DNA of 33,849 nucleotides. Origin: a virus. The position numbers and the translations under genes were made by a program. Positions 16,759-24,497 of this stretch are shown piece by piece. The notes below the pieces were generated by a model. That model saw nothing but the letters and a program-made list of their open reading frames with translations. It was not told where the DNA came from and made no database searches. The DNA lies in IMG/VR virus record IMGVR_UViG_3300042691_013622, positions 1-33,849 of that record, one strand, 5' to 3'. Position 1 is the first letter of the stretch. Each line of letters opens with the position of its first letter.

Positions 16759-17967
16759 TTATCCTACATATAATTTTAATGGAACTTTTCTTAACATTTC
16801 TTGCTGATGGTCAGATTCATGTGCTTTATTCTCCATCACATTTTTTCTACTTAATTCTTCAAGGTTTTCTCTTAATTGAGTTACCAATGCATCTTTCTCA
16901 ACTTGTGCTTCTGCTCTCAATGCTGCACCATCTAATGAAACTTCACCATCTGGAATTGGAACTGAATTATATTTTTCTCTAATTGCACCTAATAATTCTT
17001 TAGAAAGTGCTAATGTATATTTTCTAATCCATTGTTTACCAACATCATTTATATTTGAATATTGAATAAAATCATATGGTACATCTGAATAATCCGAAAG
17101 AGAATCCGGTTGAATAGTTTGAGAAGCGTGTTCAAACTCATCTCTACTAATATACTCAAACCAAATTTTTGTAGGAGATTCGGTAGTTGGTACAGGAAAT
17201 ATTTCTAATTTATTATTTACTATATTAAATGTATGAGATGACTTACGGATGTGGTCATTAAATTCAATTTGTTGCATTCTCAATACATCCTCATAAATTG
17301 GCATCATTAAAAATTGTGCTGCGGGAGAATAATTACCAAATCCTAATTCTGAAATAAGGTTTAGTGTTCCTTGTGCACCTACTGAATACGGGTCAAAGAA
17401 TCTTGTGATTGCAGGTACTGCTTCATGGAATACTCTCACAACATCAATAGTAGATGATGATGTAGATAATGATGCAGATATTGAAACATTTGTATTCGAA
17501 TCTATTGCTTGCGTCATCAAATCGTAAACTTGAACAGATGATGTTAAATTTACATATGCTTTTTTAATTGATGTATTACCACCAACACCAGCCAATGTTC
17601 CATATTGTTGAGACATGCGGACTACGGTTGGTAAAAAAGAACCATCAACAAGTGTTTGAGAGTAATTATCTCTAGAATTTGCACCTGATTTTGGTTGTCC
17701 TTTTAAAATATCAAGGTTATTACGAAGATTAAATTGATTTACTTGTGCAGAATATTCTGATACTGATTCTTCAAAACATGCAAAAATTTGGTCATTATCC
17801 AATTCAATATTTACAATTGGATATCCTAATCTTTTTGCAACCCATACTGCCGTTTTTGGCGCATCACTTCTAAATTGACTATCGGAATCATAAATTCCAA
17901 AAGGGGTTGAACTACCCGAAATAAAGGATGATGATGTTGAACCAGACCAATAATTGTTATAGGACAT
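16759..17967 (-). CDS. gp13: Neck protein, gp13-like
   Basis: 402 aa. After a Ser-rich N-terminus comes SDAPKTAVWVAKRLGYPIVN and a segment with DDQIFACFEESVSEYSAQVN-like spacing, both typical of gp13 head-completion proteins in T4-like phages. The middle contains YEDVLRMQQIEFNDHIR and the C-terminal third has GKQWIRKYTLALSKELLG, then a charged helix (RAEAQVEKDALVTQLRENLE). It acts at the portal to receive the tail. It heads the 13-14-15 cluster and has an exact promoter-motif copy 28 nt upstream. Confidence 0.72.
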   Translation of the reverse strand: MSYNNYWSGSTSSSFISGSSTPFGIYDSDSQFRSDAPKTAVWVAKRLGYPIVNIELDNDQIFACFEESVSEYSAQVNQFNLRNNLDILKGQPKSGANSRDNYSQTLVDGSFLPTVVRMSQQYGTLAGVGGNTSIKKAYVNLTSSVQVYDLMTQAIDSNTNVSISASLSTSSSTIDVVRVFHEAVPAITRFFDPYSVGAQGTLNLISELGFGNYSPAAQFLMMPIYEDVLRMQQIEFNDHIRKSSHTFNIVNNKLEIFPVPTTESPTKIWFEYISRDEFEHASQTIQPDSLSDYSDVPYDFIQYSNINDVGKQWIRKYTLALSKELLGAIREKYNSVPIPDGEVSLDGAALRAEAQVEKDALVTQLRENLEELSRKNVMENKAHESDHQQEMLRKVPLKLYVG

Positions 17968-17995
17968 TACTTTTTATTTTATAGAGTTATACACC

Positions 17996-18005
17996 TATAA
18001 ATATA
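17996..18005 (-). promoter_or_regulatory. Candidate promoter for the neck gene cluster
   Basis: Sense strand TATATTTATA in the 55-nt gap upstream of the gp13-like gene, 28 nt before its ATG at 17967. Confidence 0.5.
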
Positions 18006-18022
18006 AGAATAAAAAAAGAATG

Positions 18023-19072
18023 TTATCCTATTTGGGTTAATGTTGCAATAACGGATGGAATTGCCGGTCTTGTCGGATTTGATTGAGTGCCCAATGCAAG
18101 TATTTGTCCCGTTGAACCATTACAACTCCACATAATTTCAACATAATCATTTGCACGAATTGGTAACATCCAGTTCCATGCTGCAACACTTCTACCCAAT
18201 TGTCCTGCTGATTTGTTTACATCGACTTGTGTATTTGTATTTGCAACATTACTTCCCGTATAGGCCAACCAAACATCAAATGTAATGTTTGTATTTGCGG
18301 TATTTGTTAATTGTGCAGAGAATTGTAAATTGTATATACCTGTGTTTGCTGGTGTTATTCTACTTCCACTTACAACACTAACTTCATGTGCAAAATCAAT
18401 TGTGTTTAATTTCATAGAATATGCAGTATCTGCACTTCCACTTTGTGTAGTTGTATCACTAAATTGTCCGTAATTGAATAATTTATTTCCTGCTAAATAA
18501 AACTCCGAACCACTTGCTACATTTATATTTCCTTTAACATCCAACGAACCGGTAATTGATTGTGAACCACTTGTGTACATTGAACCCGTCATTGTAATAG
18601 TGTGGTTGTGGAAATTAGTTGAACCACTTACATCAATCGTACCATATAACCAAGTATTACCATATAAATTGTTATTTCCAATTTGAGTTGTTGAACCACT
18701 TACTAAAAATGAACCCGTAATAGTTGAGTTACCAATTGTATTTAATGAACCTGTAATTTTAACTGAACCTGTGAATGTATGATTATCACCATCATCTAAT
18801 CCAAAATTTGTAGATGCGGTATAATGATTTACCGATGATGTTGTTACTAAAAATTGATTCGCAATAATATCACCATTTATAGTAAGATTTCCATCTATTG
18901 TTTGATTTCCAACGAATGTATTTGAAGAAGTTAGAGCTAATTGGTTTACATTAAAGTAACCAAATTCACCATCCGGTTGTTTTGCCATTATAAACGAATC
19001 AGTTCTTCTATTGGATTCATCAATAGAATGTTCATATAATTCGTATGCCTTAAATATAATTTGTGAGTTCAT
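18023..19072 (-). CDS. Fibre-like structural protein with C-terminal jelly-roll-like domain
   Basis: 349 aa. The N-terminal part (MNSQIIFKAYELYEHSIDES) is helical and may bind the neck or capsid. Residues about 55-200 are short repeats of the form G-S-x-x-I-T-G-S-L, suggesting a beta-prism or beta-helix stem. The last about 125 residues (RITPANTGIYNLQFSAQL, then WLAYTGSNVA, then NDYVEIMWSC) resemble C1q/TNF-type jelly rolls seen at fibre tips. Sitting between the major capsid and neck genes, it could be a head or neck fibre rather than a tail fibre. It follows the capsid terminator, so it must have its own promoter, although the shared motif is absent upstream. Confidence 0.68.
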   Translation of the reverse strand: MNSQIIFKAYELYEHSIDESNRRTDSFIMAKQPDGEFGYFNVNQLALTSSNTFVGNQTIDGNLTINGDIIANQFLVTTSSVNHYTASTNFGLDDGDNHTFTGSVKITGSLNTIGNSTITGSFLVSGSTTQIGNNNLYGNTWLYGTIDVSGSTNFHNHTITMTGSMYTSGSQSITGSLDVKGNINVASGSEFYLAGNKLFNYGQFSDTTTQSGSADTAYSMKLNTIDFAHEVSVVSGSRITPANTGIYNLQFSAQLTNTANTNITFDVWLAYTGSNVANTNTQVDVNKSAGQLGRSVAAWNWMLPIRANDYVEIMWSCNGSTGQILALGTQSNPTRPAIPSVIATLTQIG

Positions 19073-19110
19073 AGTACCATCAATATATATGGAGAATTTG
19101 TCATATTAAA

Positions 19111-19146
19111 CAAAAAAAGGGAAAGTATTTCTACTCTCCCTTTTTT
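19111..19146 (-). terminator. Terminator after the major capsid gene (possibly bidirectional)
   Basis: The stem is GGGA then AGTA (one mismatch between), with a TTTC loop and TACT / TCCC on the other arm (19119-19140). It is flanked by seven As on the left and six Ts on the right, so the minus strand reads a stem followed by a T run. It lies 42 nt past the gp23 stop. Confidence 0.85.
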
Positions 19147-19187
19147 CTTTTATTATAAGTCTATTACTTATCTAATCTACTCAAAGA

Positions 19188-20804
19188 TTATAAGCTGTTT
19201 AAACCATCAACGACAATCTTACCGTAGAACTCTGGTCTTACGATTTTCTTAGCGTATCTAGTCATAACACCTCTTCTTGGAGTGAAGTTAGTTGGGTCAT
19301 AAACTAATGGAGTCATAATCAACGGAACATATGGAGCGTAAACAGCACCTGTTTCGAAGAAGTTAGAACCTTTGAAACCTAATAAGATTACGTTCTCAGT
19401 CATATATGGGTTTTTGTAAACATCATATCTGTTAGAGATTGAACCAATATTAGTTACACCTGCTGCAAATTGTAAAGCATCTTTACCTGGGTTTGCAGAG
19501 AATCCGTTCATAGATTCTAAAATTGTAGCTACGTTTGGAGATACAACCAAGAAGTTTGCACCACCTCTCATAGTTAATTGGTGAATCTTGTTAGAAACTT
19601 TTTGTAATTTAATACCTAAAGTTTGATACCAAGTGCTCTTTGTGTAAGCAGAAGCTGCTGCTGCGTTAGAATCGATTTCAAACTTGCTAGTTACAGAGTT
19701 GTAATCGTATCCTACTCTTGCTGACCAATAATCAGTTGTGAATGCATTTTGCTGTAACATCTCAAGGATTTCCAAATCAATCTCTAAAGAGATGTATTCA
19801 GATAACATTTGAGTTAATTCAGCTTCAGCATCTACTGAATGGTAAGCGTTTAAGTCTTGTGCCAATTCTGGAGTCCAGATTGCTTTTAATTTTCTAGTCT
19901 TAGCAACGATTGGTTCAGACTTCAATTCTAATTCAATCTCTGGGATTGGTAAATCAGAACCTCTATCTTCGAAATCACCTCTATCGTAATCGTTAGCTGG
20001 GTTTTTGTGGTAAGTTAATACCTGTGTTGCCAAGTTAGCGTCAGTTGCTGCAGAACCAGAGATAACGAATGATGCAGAACCATTTGTATCAATTGTTGTA
20101 TATTCAGGATATACTGCAGTTGTTGCAGAACCTGAAACTTTGAAAGCTCTAATTGCGTTCCAATCAGAACCTGCTGGTAAACCAACAGTTACTTTGAAGA
20201 TTCTGTGGTTAGCTACTGCAATAGATGCAGATAAAGCTGGGTCAAATCTTACATCAGCTACAGAAGCAGATGCTACTACTGCAGTTACGTTAGCAGTTGT
20301 ATCATTTACTGTGTATCCGAATCTACCTGCTCCGTAAAGACCACCTTCAGTTGCTTGAGTAGAACCCAATTTGTTACCTGCAGGAGATAAATTGTCTTTA
20401 CCGAAAGTACCACCATTACCGAACATAGAAGAACCAGAAGCTGGTCTGTTTACGTCAGTTGCTGTGCCATATTTGAAATCCATATAGAAAATCAAACCTG
20501 ATGGTAAGTTCATTGGTTGTACAGAAACGAATTCTTTAGCTGCGATTGAACCAAAAATTCTTCTTACCAATGGAAGAGCTACACCAGCCCACTCTTCTGA
20601 ACCTGATGAAGTACCAGTTCTAGTAGCTTCGTCAAGTAATTGTTTAGCTTGGTTTTCAAGCATTACTGCCATACCATGCTTTGAAGTTTCAGAACCTACT
20701 CCTTCAAGTAAGCCAGTCTTCTCCCACTTTGCTTTCAAACCTCTAGTTTGCTCAAGCATTACGTTTTGTGGGTTTTTGCCTTGCATAATTTGTTTTAAGT
20801 CCAT
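19188..20804 (-). CDS. gp23: Major capsid protein gp23
   Basis: 538 aa, close to T4 gp23 (521 aa). The N-terminus has LKAKWEKTGLLEGV, a conserved feature of T4-like capsid proteins. LLE at 32-34 fits the (L/I)xE recognition of the prohead protease, so about 34 residues may be removed on maturation. Later segments include EWAGVALPLVRRIFG near 70, VSVQPMNLPSGLIFYMDFKYG, KTRKLKAIWTPELAQDLNAY, and PYMTENVILLGFKG near the C-terminus, all typical of the HK97-fold gp23 family. It directly follows the scaffold gene and is followed by a terminator. The leader is A-rich and has no SD, despite the high expression expected. Confidence 0.95.
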   Translation of the reverse strand: MDLKQIMQGKNPQNVMLEQTRGLKAKWEKTGLLEGVGSETSKHGMAVMLENQAKQLLDEATRTGTSSGSEEWAGVALPLVRRIFGSIAAKEFVSVQPMNLPSGLIFYMDFKYGTATDVNRPASGSSMFGNGGTFGKDNLSPAGNKLGSTQATEGGLYGAGRFGYTVNDTTANVTAVVASASVADVRFDPALSASIAVANHRIFKVTVGLPAGSDWNAIRAFKVSGSATTAVYPEYTTIDTNGSASFVISGSAATDANLATQVLTYHKNPANDYDRGDFEDRGSDLPIPEIELELKSEPIVAKTRKLKAIWTPELAQDLNAYHSVDAEAELTQMLSEYISLEIDLEILEMLQQNAFTTDYWSARVGYDYNSVTSKFEIDSNAAAASAYTKSTWYQTLGIKLQKVSNKIHQLTMRGGANFLVVSPNVATILESMNGFSANPGKDALQFAAGVTNIGSISNRYDVYKNPYMTENVILLGFKGSNFFETGAVYAPYVPLIMTPLVYDPTNFTPRRGVMTRYAKKIVRPEFYGKIVVDGLNSL

Positions 20805-20833
20805 TTTACTTAATTTTAATTATTTTTTGTTAA

Positions 20834-22072
20834 TTATTTAATAATACCTGCTAATTTTCTAAATCTATCTGCGAAATCTGCTGATTCTGCAATTACTTGC
20901 TTAGCTGCTTTTGGTGCAGTTGATTTTACTGCTTTAGAAGCGATTCCTTCAGAAATTGATTTTTTAGTAGATTTGTTAGATGTAGTATATTTGAAATTCT
21001 CTGCTAATGTAGAGTATACCAATTTAACTTCTCTAACTGATTTTGTTCTATCCAAAGTTTCAATCACTTTCACTTTTTGTTCGTTAGTCATGTTGTGTGC
21101 TCTGAATAATTTGTTTGCGAATAACAACTTAGCGTTCAATAAGTTCACTTCGTTGATAGTCTTTTGTAATGATTTGATAGTTTTGTAAGCTTCTTTAAGT
21201 TCTTCTTTTGAATCTTCTTCTTCAGCTTCATCTACTTTCTTGTCATCTTTTTTCATATCATCTTCCATTTCACGAAGAATTTCTTCCAAGTCGATAACTT
21301 CATCAGTTTCTTCTTTTTCTTCTTCTTCGTTAGTTACAACCACTTTAGGGTCTTCACCTTTGTCTGTACCAGCTTCTGAACCATCAGCTAAATTTTCGTT
21401 AGCTTTTTCTTTTTCATCTGCTTCTTCTTCTTCGTACATACCTTCTTCTTCAGAATCTTCTTCACCATTAATTTGGTTTTCCAATTCTCTAATGATTGCT
21501 TCCAAGTCCATGTCATCTCCTTCGGTATCTTCTTCTTCACCGCCGGTTACATCGTACTCTTCACCATCACCTTCTTCTGAATCAAAATTGAATTCATCTT
21601 CTGAACCCATTTCATCATCAGCTTCTGTTGTTGGATTTTCTTCATCATCAGTTCCCATTTCTAATTCTGCTAATCTAGCCTTTAATTGTGCGATTTCGTC
21701 TTGCTTTGCTTTTTCGTCATCACCCATTTCCATACCTTCTTCTTCGTTGATGTCTGCTACTTTTTTGAAATCTGCAACTTGAGCTCCTGGCTCACCTGAT
21801 GCTGTTTTTGTAGAACCACCTTCGAATTCGGTATGTGCGTCTAATTTAGGATTAGAAGTAGAAGAACCAATGTTTGTAGAATCCAATTCCTCGTCTACTT
21901 TTTCTGCATCTTTTTCCTCACCTTCAGCTTCTGCTCTTAACTTTTGAGATAAGATAGATTGAAGTCTTGGAGTAAATGCTTCTTCAAGAGCGAGTTTTGC
22001 ATTTGCTAAAGCAGTTTCTTTTACAGCTTTGGCATCAGCAATTGCTTCTTTCAATAGTTTTGAATTTGCCAT
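20834..22072 (-). CDS. gp22: Prohead core scaffold protein, gp22-like
   Basis: 412 aa from the ATG at 22072. An upstream in-frame ATG at 22123 is rejected because AAGGAG sits 7 nt before the 22072 ATG. The N-terminal helix (MANSKLLKEAIADAKAVKE) is followed by a very acidic central region, roughly residues 60-290, with long Glu/Asp runs. Next comes a coiled segment (LKEAYKTIKSLQKTINEVN) and a Lys/Ala-rich tail ending FADRFRKLAGIIK. This layout, directly before gp23 and after the protease, fits the gp22 core that shapes the prohead and is then degraded. It is the only gene in the window with a strong SD, and it directly follows bS21. Confidence 0.82.
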   Translation of the reverse strand: MANSKLLKEAIADAKAVKETALANAKLALEEAFTPRLQSILSQKLRAEAEGEEKDAEKVDEELDSTNIGSSTSNPKLDAHTEFEGGSTKTASGEPGAQVADFKKVADINEEEGMEMGDDEKAKQDEIAQLKARLAELEMGTDDEENPTTEADDEMGSEDEFNFDSEEGDGEEYDVTGGEEEDTEGDDMDLEAIIRELENQINGEEDSEEEGMYEEEEADEKEKANENLADGSEAGTDKGEDPKVVVTNEEEEKEETDEVIDLEEILREMEDDMKKDDKKVDEAEEEDSKEELKEAYKTIKSLQKTINEVNLLNAKLLFANKLFRAHNMTNEQKVKVIETLDRTKSVREVKLVYSTLAENFKYTTSNKSTKKSISEGIASKAVKSTAPKAAKQVIAESADFADRFRKLAGIIK

Positions 22073-22079
22073 TGTTTTT

Positions 22080-22085
22080 CTCCTT
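22080..22085 (-). promoter_or_regulatory. Strong Shine-Dalgarno site of the scaffold gene
   Basis: AAGGAG on the sense strand, 7 nt before the ATG at 22072, a textbook match to the 16S 3' end. Every other start in the window has at best a weak or poorly spaced match. It fixes the scaffold start. Confidence 0.85.
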
Positions 22086-22185
22086 AAATTTGTTTGTGAA
22101 GTTATTCGGGAAGGAAACTCCAATAGATAATTGTCGGTTGTTCGGTCACACCTTATAGAGAAGGGTATTCATTAACCAACTTAAT

Positions 22186-22211
22186 GATAAAATCCCATAC
22201 AGTAATGGGAT
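22186..22211 (-). terminator. Hairpin between bS21 and scaffold, weak terminator or attenuator
   Basis: A perfect 7-bp stem (ATCCCAT / ATGGGAT) encloses a 6-nt loop, followed on the minus strand by TTTTATC. The U-tract is short, so it may only partly stop transcripts from the bS21 operon. It sits in the 182-nt gap 22073-22254, which also holds the scaffold leader. No copy of the shared promoter motif was seen there. Confidence 0.55.
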
Positions 22212-22254
22212 ATTTGATAATATATATCAACTTTTTATAGAAAACTAAAGAAAA

Positions 22255-22434
22255 TTATAAAAATAGTTTATTTTTTCTTTTAGCTTCTTCTTTTTGTAAA
22301 CGATTTTTAACAGATGGTTTTGTGAAAGTTTGTCTTTCTCGCAACATCTCAATCTGTTTTGAATTTTGAACTTTTCTTTTGTATTCTTTTAATGCTCCTT
22401 CGATGTTTCCACCTTTAACATTTATAATCAACAT
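22255..22434 (-). CDS. rpsU: Phage-encoded ribosomal protein bS21
   Basis: 59 aa. The pattern MLIINVKGGNIEGALKEYKR, then LRERQTFTKPSVKNR, matches bacterial bS21 and most closely the Bacteroidota type (MLII-V.-G-NI--ALK-YKRK ... LR-R--F-KPSV--R). bS21 sits on the 30S platform near the 16S 3' end and the anti-Shine-Dalgarno. The frame is fixed by an in-frame TAA (stop of the upstream gene) 3 nt before the ATG. The length is near that of cellular bS21 (about 64 aa), but the C-terminal part after KPSV is Lys/Arg/Glu-rich, and the Tyr present there in Bacteroidota bS21 is replaced by Arg53. No SD precedes it. It sits between the Dps-like gene and the scaffold. Confidence 0.92.
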   Translation of the reverse strand: MLIINVKGGNIEGALKEYKRKVQNSKQIEMLRERQTFTKPSVKNRLQKEEAKRKNKLFL

Positions 22435-22437
22435 AAC

Positions 22438-22809
22438 TTATTGTAAATTAACTAACTTATATTTAGTATGATATAATAAGGTCACAATCGTATCAATATC
22501 ATTTTGTAACCAACTCATTTGTAATTTTTCTTCTTGTCTTAATTTTGCTACTGCTGCTAATAGTTTATCAAAATATGCAATAATATTTTTAATATCATTA
22601 TTTGTATCTAAACCACTAACTGCTTGTAATTTAATTAAACCATATTGTCCTTGATATGCTTCAACCAATCCATCAACTATCCCACCAATACTATCGTAAT
22701 AATGTCCTAAAGCCTGATGTGCTGATAATGCTCCTACACCCTTAACACCCACATGAAATGAATGCGCTTGAGTTCTACTATGTAATAATAATGATGCTAA
22801 TTGTTCCAT
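22438..22809 (-). CDS. Dps/ferritin-like protein (DUF5856-like)
   Basis: 123 aa, all-helical. Residues 19-50 align with the Dps ferroxidase site: His19, His31, Asp46 and Glu50 have exactly the spacing of E. coli Dps His51, His63, Asp78 and Glu82 (12, 15 and 4 residues apart). Asp67 of Dps corresponds to Gly35 here. The surrounding G-V-G-A-L-x-A-H and YYDSIGGIVDGLVE also fit the family. Dps proteins oxidise and store iron and bind DNA. At 123 aa this one lacks the usual Dps DNA-binding tail. It may protect DNA or simply use the fold structurally in the head. Its ATG overlaps the upstream stop (TAATG) and bS21 follows 3 nt after its stop. Confidence 0.7.
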   Translation of the reverse strand: MEQLASLLLHSRTQAHSFHVGVKGVGALSAHQALGHYYDSIGGIVDGLVEAYQGQYGLIKLQAVSGLDTNNDIKNIIAYFDKLLAAVAKLRQEEKLQMSWLQNDIDTIVTLLYHTKYKLVNLQ

Positions 22810-23243
22810 TATTTCTTTTTAGATTTTTTATTTTCTTGTAATCCTAATCTTTTTTTCATTACTTCTTCTGTAACTTCTGCTATTTCAAAATATCTACCCA
22901 ATACATGTCCCATATCTTCGTAAAGAGCTTCTAATCTTTGTTGTTGTGCTTTTGCTTCTACTGCTTCTTTTTCAAAAGAACCTTGTAACTTTTTAAGTTC
23001 ATTCATATTTCTCTTAATAGTTACTCTATCAAACCAATCACCACCCTCTCTCAAAGTATATTCTTGTGCTGCATCTGCAATACCACCCAAAGTTTCTGCA
23101 ATCTGCATAATATCAGATTTTCTACTCATACCTTCTCTGTGCTGACCATATGTTGATATAATTTCTAAAAAATGTCTTTTTAATTCGGTAGGTAATTGTT
23201 GAAACTCTTCTGTTTCGTTTAATATATCTCTTAACTTTATCAT
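22809..23243 (-). CDS. Small helical head-region protein with leader-like N-terminus
   Basis: 144 aa, mostly helical and charged, with a coiled-coil-like middle (FEKEAVEAKAQQQRLEALYE) and a Lys-rich end. It starts MIKLRDILNE, a short basic/hydrophobic leader ending LNE, which fits the (L/I)xE cleavage rule of T4-type prohead proteases and resembles T4 capsid-targeting sequences. It may be an internal core protein cut during maturation. Its stop overlaps the Dps-like start. No named family was recognised. Confidence 0.65.
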   Translation of the reverse strand: MIKLRDILNETEEFQQLPTELKRHFLEIISTYGQHREGMSRKSDIMQIAETLGGIADAAQEYTLREGGDWFDRVTIKRNMNELKKLQGSFEKEAVEAKAQQQRLEALYEDMGHVLGRYFEIAEVTEEVMKKRLGLQENKKSKKK

Positions 23244-23245
23244 AG

Positions 23246-23497
23246 TTATTTTTTTACTATTTTATTTCTTTTCAATCTTTGAACCGCCTGTTGTAAATCC
23301 GATGGAGTCATTCCCAATGCATCTATTAATTTTGCAATTACATATTGTTCTTTTCTTCTTGGTAAATTATATGATTTAATAACAGAAAGAGCTCTATCTA
23401 AAAATCTTTCAACTTTACCAGGCAAAGCAACATCCATATCTTCTAAATCTTCTTTTTGGATTTCTCTACCAGGTATTAAATTTATTAACTTTGCCAT
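23246..23497 (-). CDS. Small unknown protein of the head-assembly operon
   Basis: 83 aa. It begins MAKLINLIPGREIQKE, a leader-like start similar to that of the 159-aa gene near the terminase, then has a helical body (KVERFLDRALSVIKSYNLPR, VIAKLIDALGMTPSDLQQAV) and a basic end. The helix-turn-helix-like spacing of the second half could indicate nucleic-acid or core binding, but no family was recognised. It lies 1 nt after the protease gene and 2 nt before the next gene, so it is clearly co-expressed with prohead assembly. Confidence 0.65.
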   Translation of the reverse strand: MAKLINLIPGREIQKEDLEDMDVALPGKVERFLDRALSVIKSYNLPRRKEQYVIAKLIDALGMTPSDLQQAVQRLKRNKIVKK

Positions 23498-23498
23498 A

Positions 23499-24089
23499 TT
23501 AGTTTAATTCAATTATAATTTCTCTCATTAAATCTTGTGATTTACACCATTTACCACACTCTTCTGCAACTTTAGCCCATTGCTTTGATTCGTTCATAGG
23601 CGCCATAAATGCACCATGTGTTGATGGGTTTGATACAAAGTCCCATCCAACCAATTCAAAGTCTTCCTGTACCATTACTGTCCCATCTTTTAATTCTTTT
23701 ACCGAACCTAATCCTCTTGATGAAATACCTAAACGAATATTATTTTTTAATAATTCTCTTAATATATTTCCAGATGGAGTTGAAAGAATTTCTACTTTAC
23801 CCATTACATCATCACCATCCCACCAAATTTCTCTGATATTATGTGATACATTTTTTAAATTGATTACAGGAGAATCTGGATGGTCCAATTCACCCAATGC
23901 TCTACGTTCTTTAATTAATTGTTCGTATTTTTGGCATTCTCTTTCAAGGATTTCTTTAGGATATCTCCTATGATTTTGATTTGGAGCGCCTGCTCTTTGA
24001 AGAATTCCTTGAACTAAATATGTTCCGTTTTCTTCTTGAACCATTTTTGCTTCAAACAAATGTGTTTCTATTAATAATCCTTTATTCAT
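23499..24089 (-). CDS. gp21: Prohead core protease gp21 (S77-like)
   Basis: 196 aa, close to T4 gp21 (212 aa). Key motifs are GRRYP-type substrate-groove residues (NHRRYPKEIL, 39-48), the catalytic His in LGELDHP (His70), and the Ser in LGISSRGLGSV (Ser123 or Ser124), then FELVGWDFVSNPS, where the third catalytic residue is expected. This serine protease sits in the prohead core, cuts scaffold and capsid proteins at (L/I)xE sites, and then destroys itself. Its placement just before scaffold and capsid genes is as in T4. The C-terminal segment with three Cys is not obviously part of the catalytic fold. Confidence 0.9.
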   Translation of the reverse strand: MNKGLLIETHLFEAKMVQEENGTYLVQGILQRAGAPNQNHRRYPKEILERECQKYEQLIKERRALGELDHPDSPVINLKNVSHNIREIWWDGDDVMGKVEILSTPSGNILRELLKNNIRLGISSRGLGSVKELKDGTVMVQEDFELVGWDFVSNPSTHGAFMAPMNESKQWAKVAEECGKWCKSQDLMREIIIELN

Positions 24090-24090
24090 T

Positions 24091-24483
24091 TTATTTCAAA
24101 TCTTTTTTTACTTTTTCAACTGCATTACTTCCCAATTCGTTCCAAGATTTTATTAAAATCGTTTTCAATTGGTTTTCTAATTCAGTTTCACTCAATTCAC
24201 CATTTGTACTATCACTCATTTTTGTAATTTGAGTTTTTACATATGGTATATTTACCACTCTATCAGCCGATACACTATTCATTTCTCCACTCTTATCAAC
24301 TATTTTAGATATATCTGCTATTACTGATTTATTTGCGGATATTGAATCTAAAATCTTTTTTACCTTATCTTTATGATTTGATTTTCCAGAAAAATAATTT
24401 ATTCCTTTTCTAGCCAATTCATAAATGTAATAAAAAATAATCTTACCTATGATTATACTAGTCAAAGTTGATAGTATACCCAA
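24091..24483 (-). CDS. Membrane-anchored ORF without ATG, possible -1 frameshift extension of the EF-hand gene
   Basis: 130 aa if read from a TTG at 24483. There is no ATG in frame until about residue 68. The first 30 residues are hydrophobic (LSTLTSIIIGKIIFYYIYEL), a likely transmembrane segment, followed by a basic and then a helical soluble part that ends AVEKVKKDLK. The frame is open upstream through the A-run of the EF-hand gene: a -1 slip at A-AAA-AAG would read on as VNENLA and then this ORF, giving a 239-aa fusion. Alternatives are TTG initiation, or a homopolymer error in the sequence. No family was recognised. It ends 1 nt before the protease start. Confidence 0.5.
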   Translation of the reverse strand: MGILSTLTSIIIGKIIFYYIYELARKGINYFSGKSNHKDKVKKILDSISANKSVIADISKIVDKSGEMNSVSADRVVNIPYVKTQITKMSDSTNGELSETELENQLKTILIKSWNELGSNAVEKVKKDLK

Positions 24484-24497
24484 CGCAAGATTCTCAT

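Noticed and set aside
21240-21782. Long plus-strand Ser-rich reading frame
   Set aside because: It is the antisense of the Glu/Asp-rich region of the scaffold gene (GAA/GAT read backwards gives TTC/ATC and Ser codons in another frame). It has no start signal or neighbours on that strand.
22073-22123. Upstream ATG at 22123 extending the scaffold by 17 residues
   Set aside because: The strong AAGGAG lies inside that extension, 7 nt before the 22072 ATG, which makes the downstream start far more likely.
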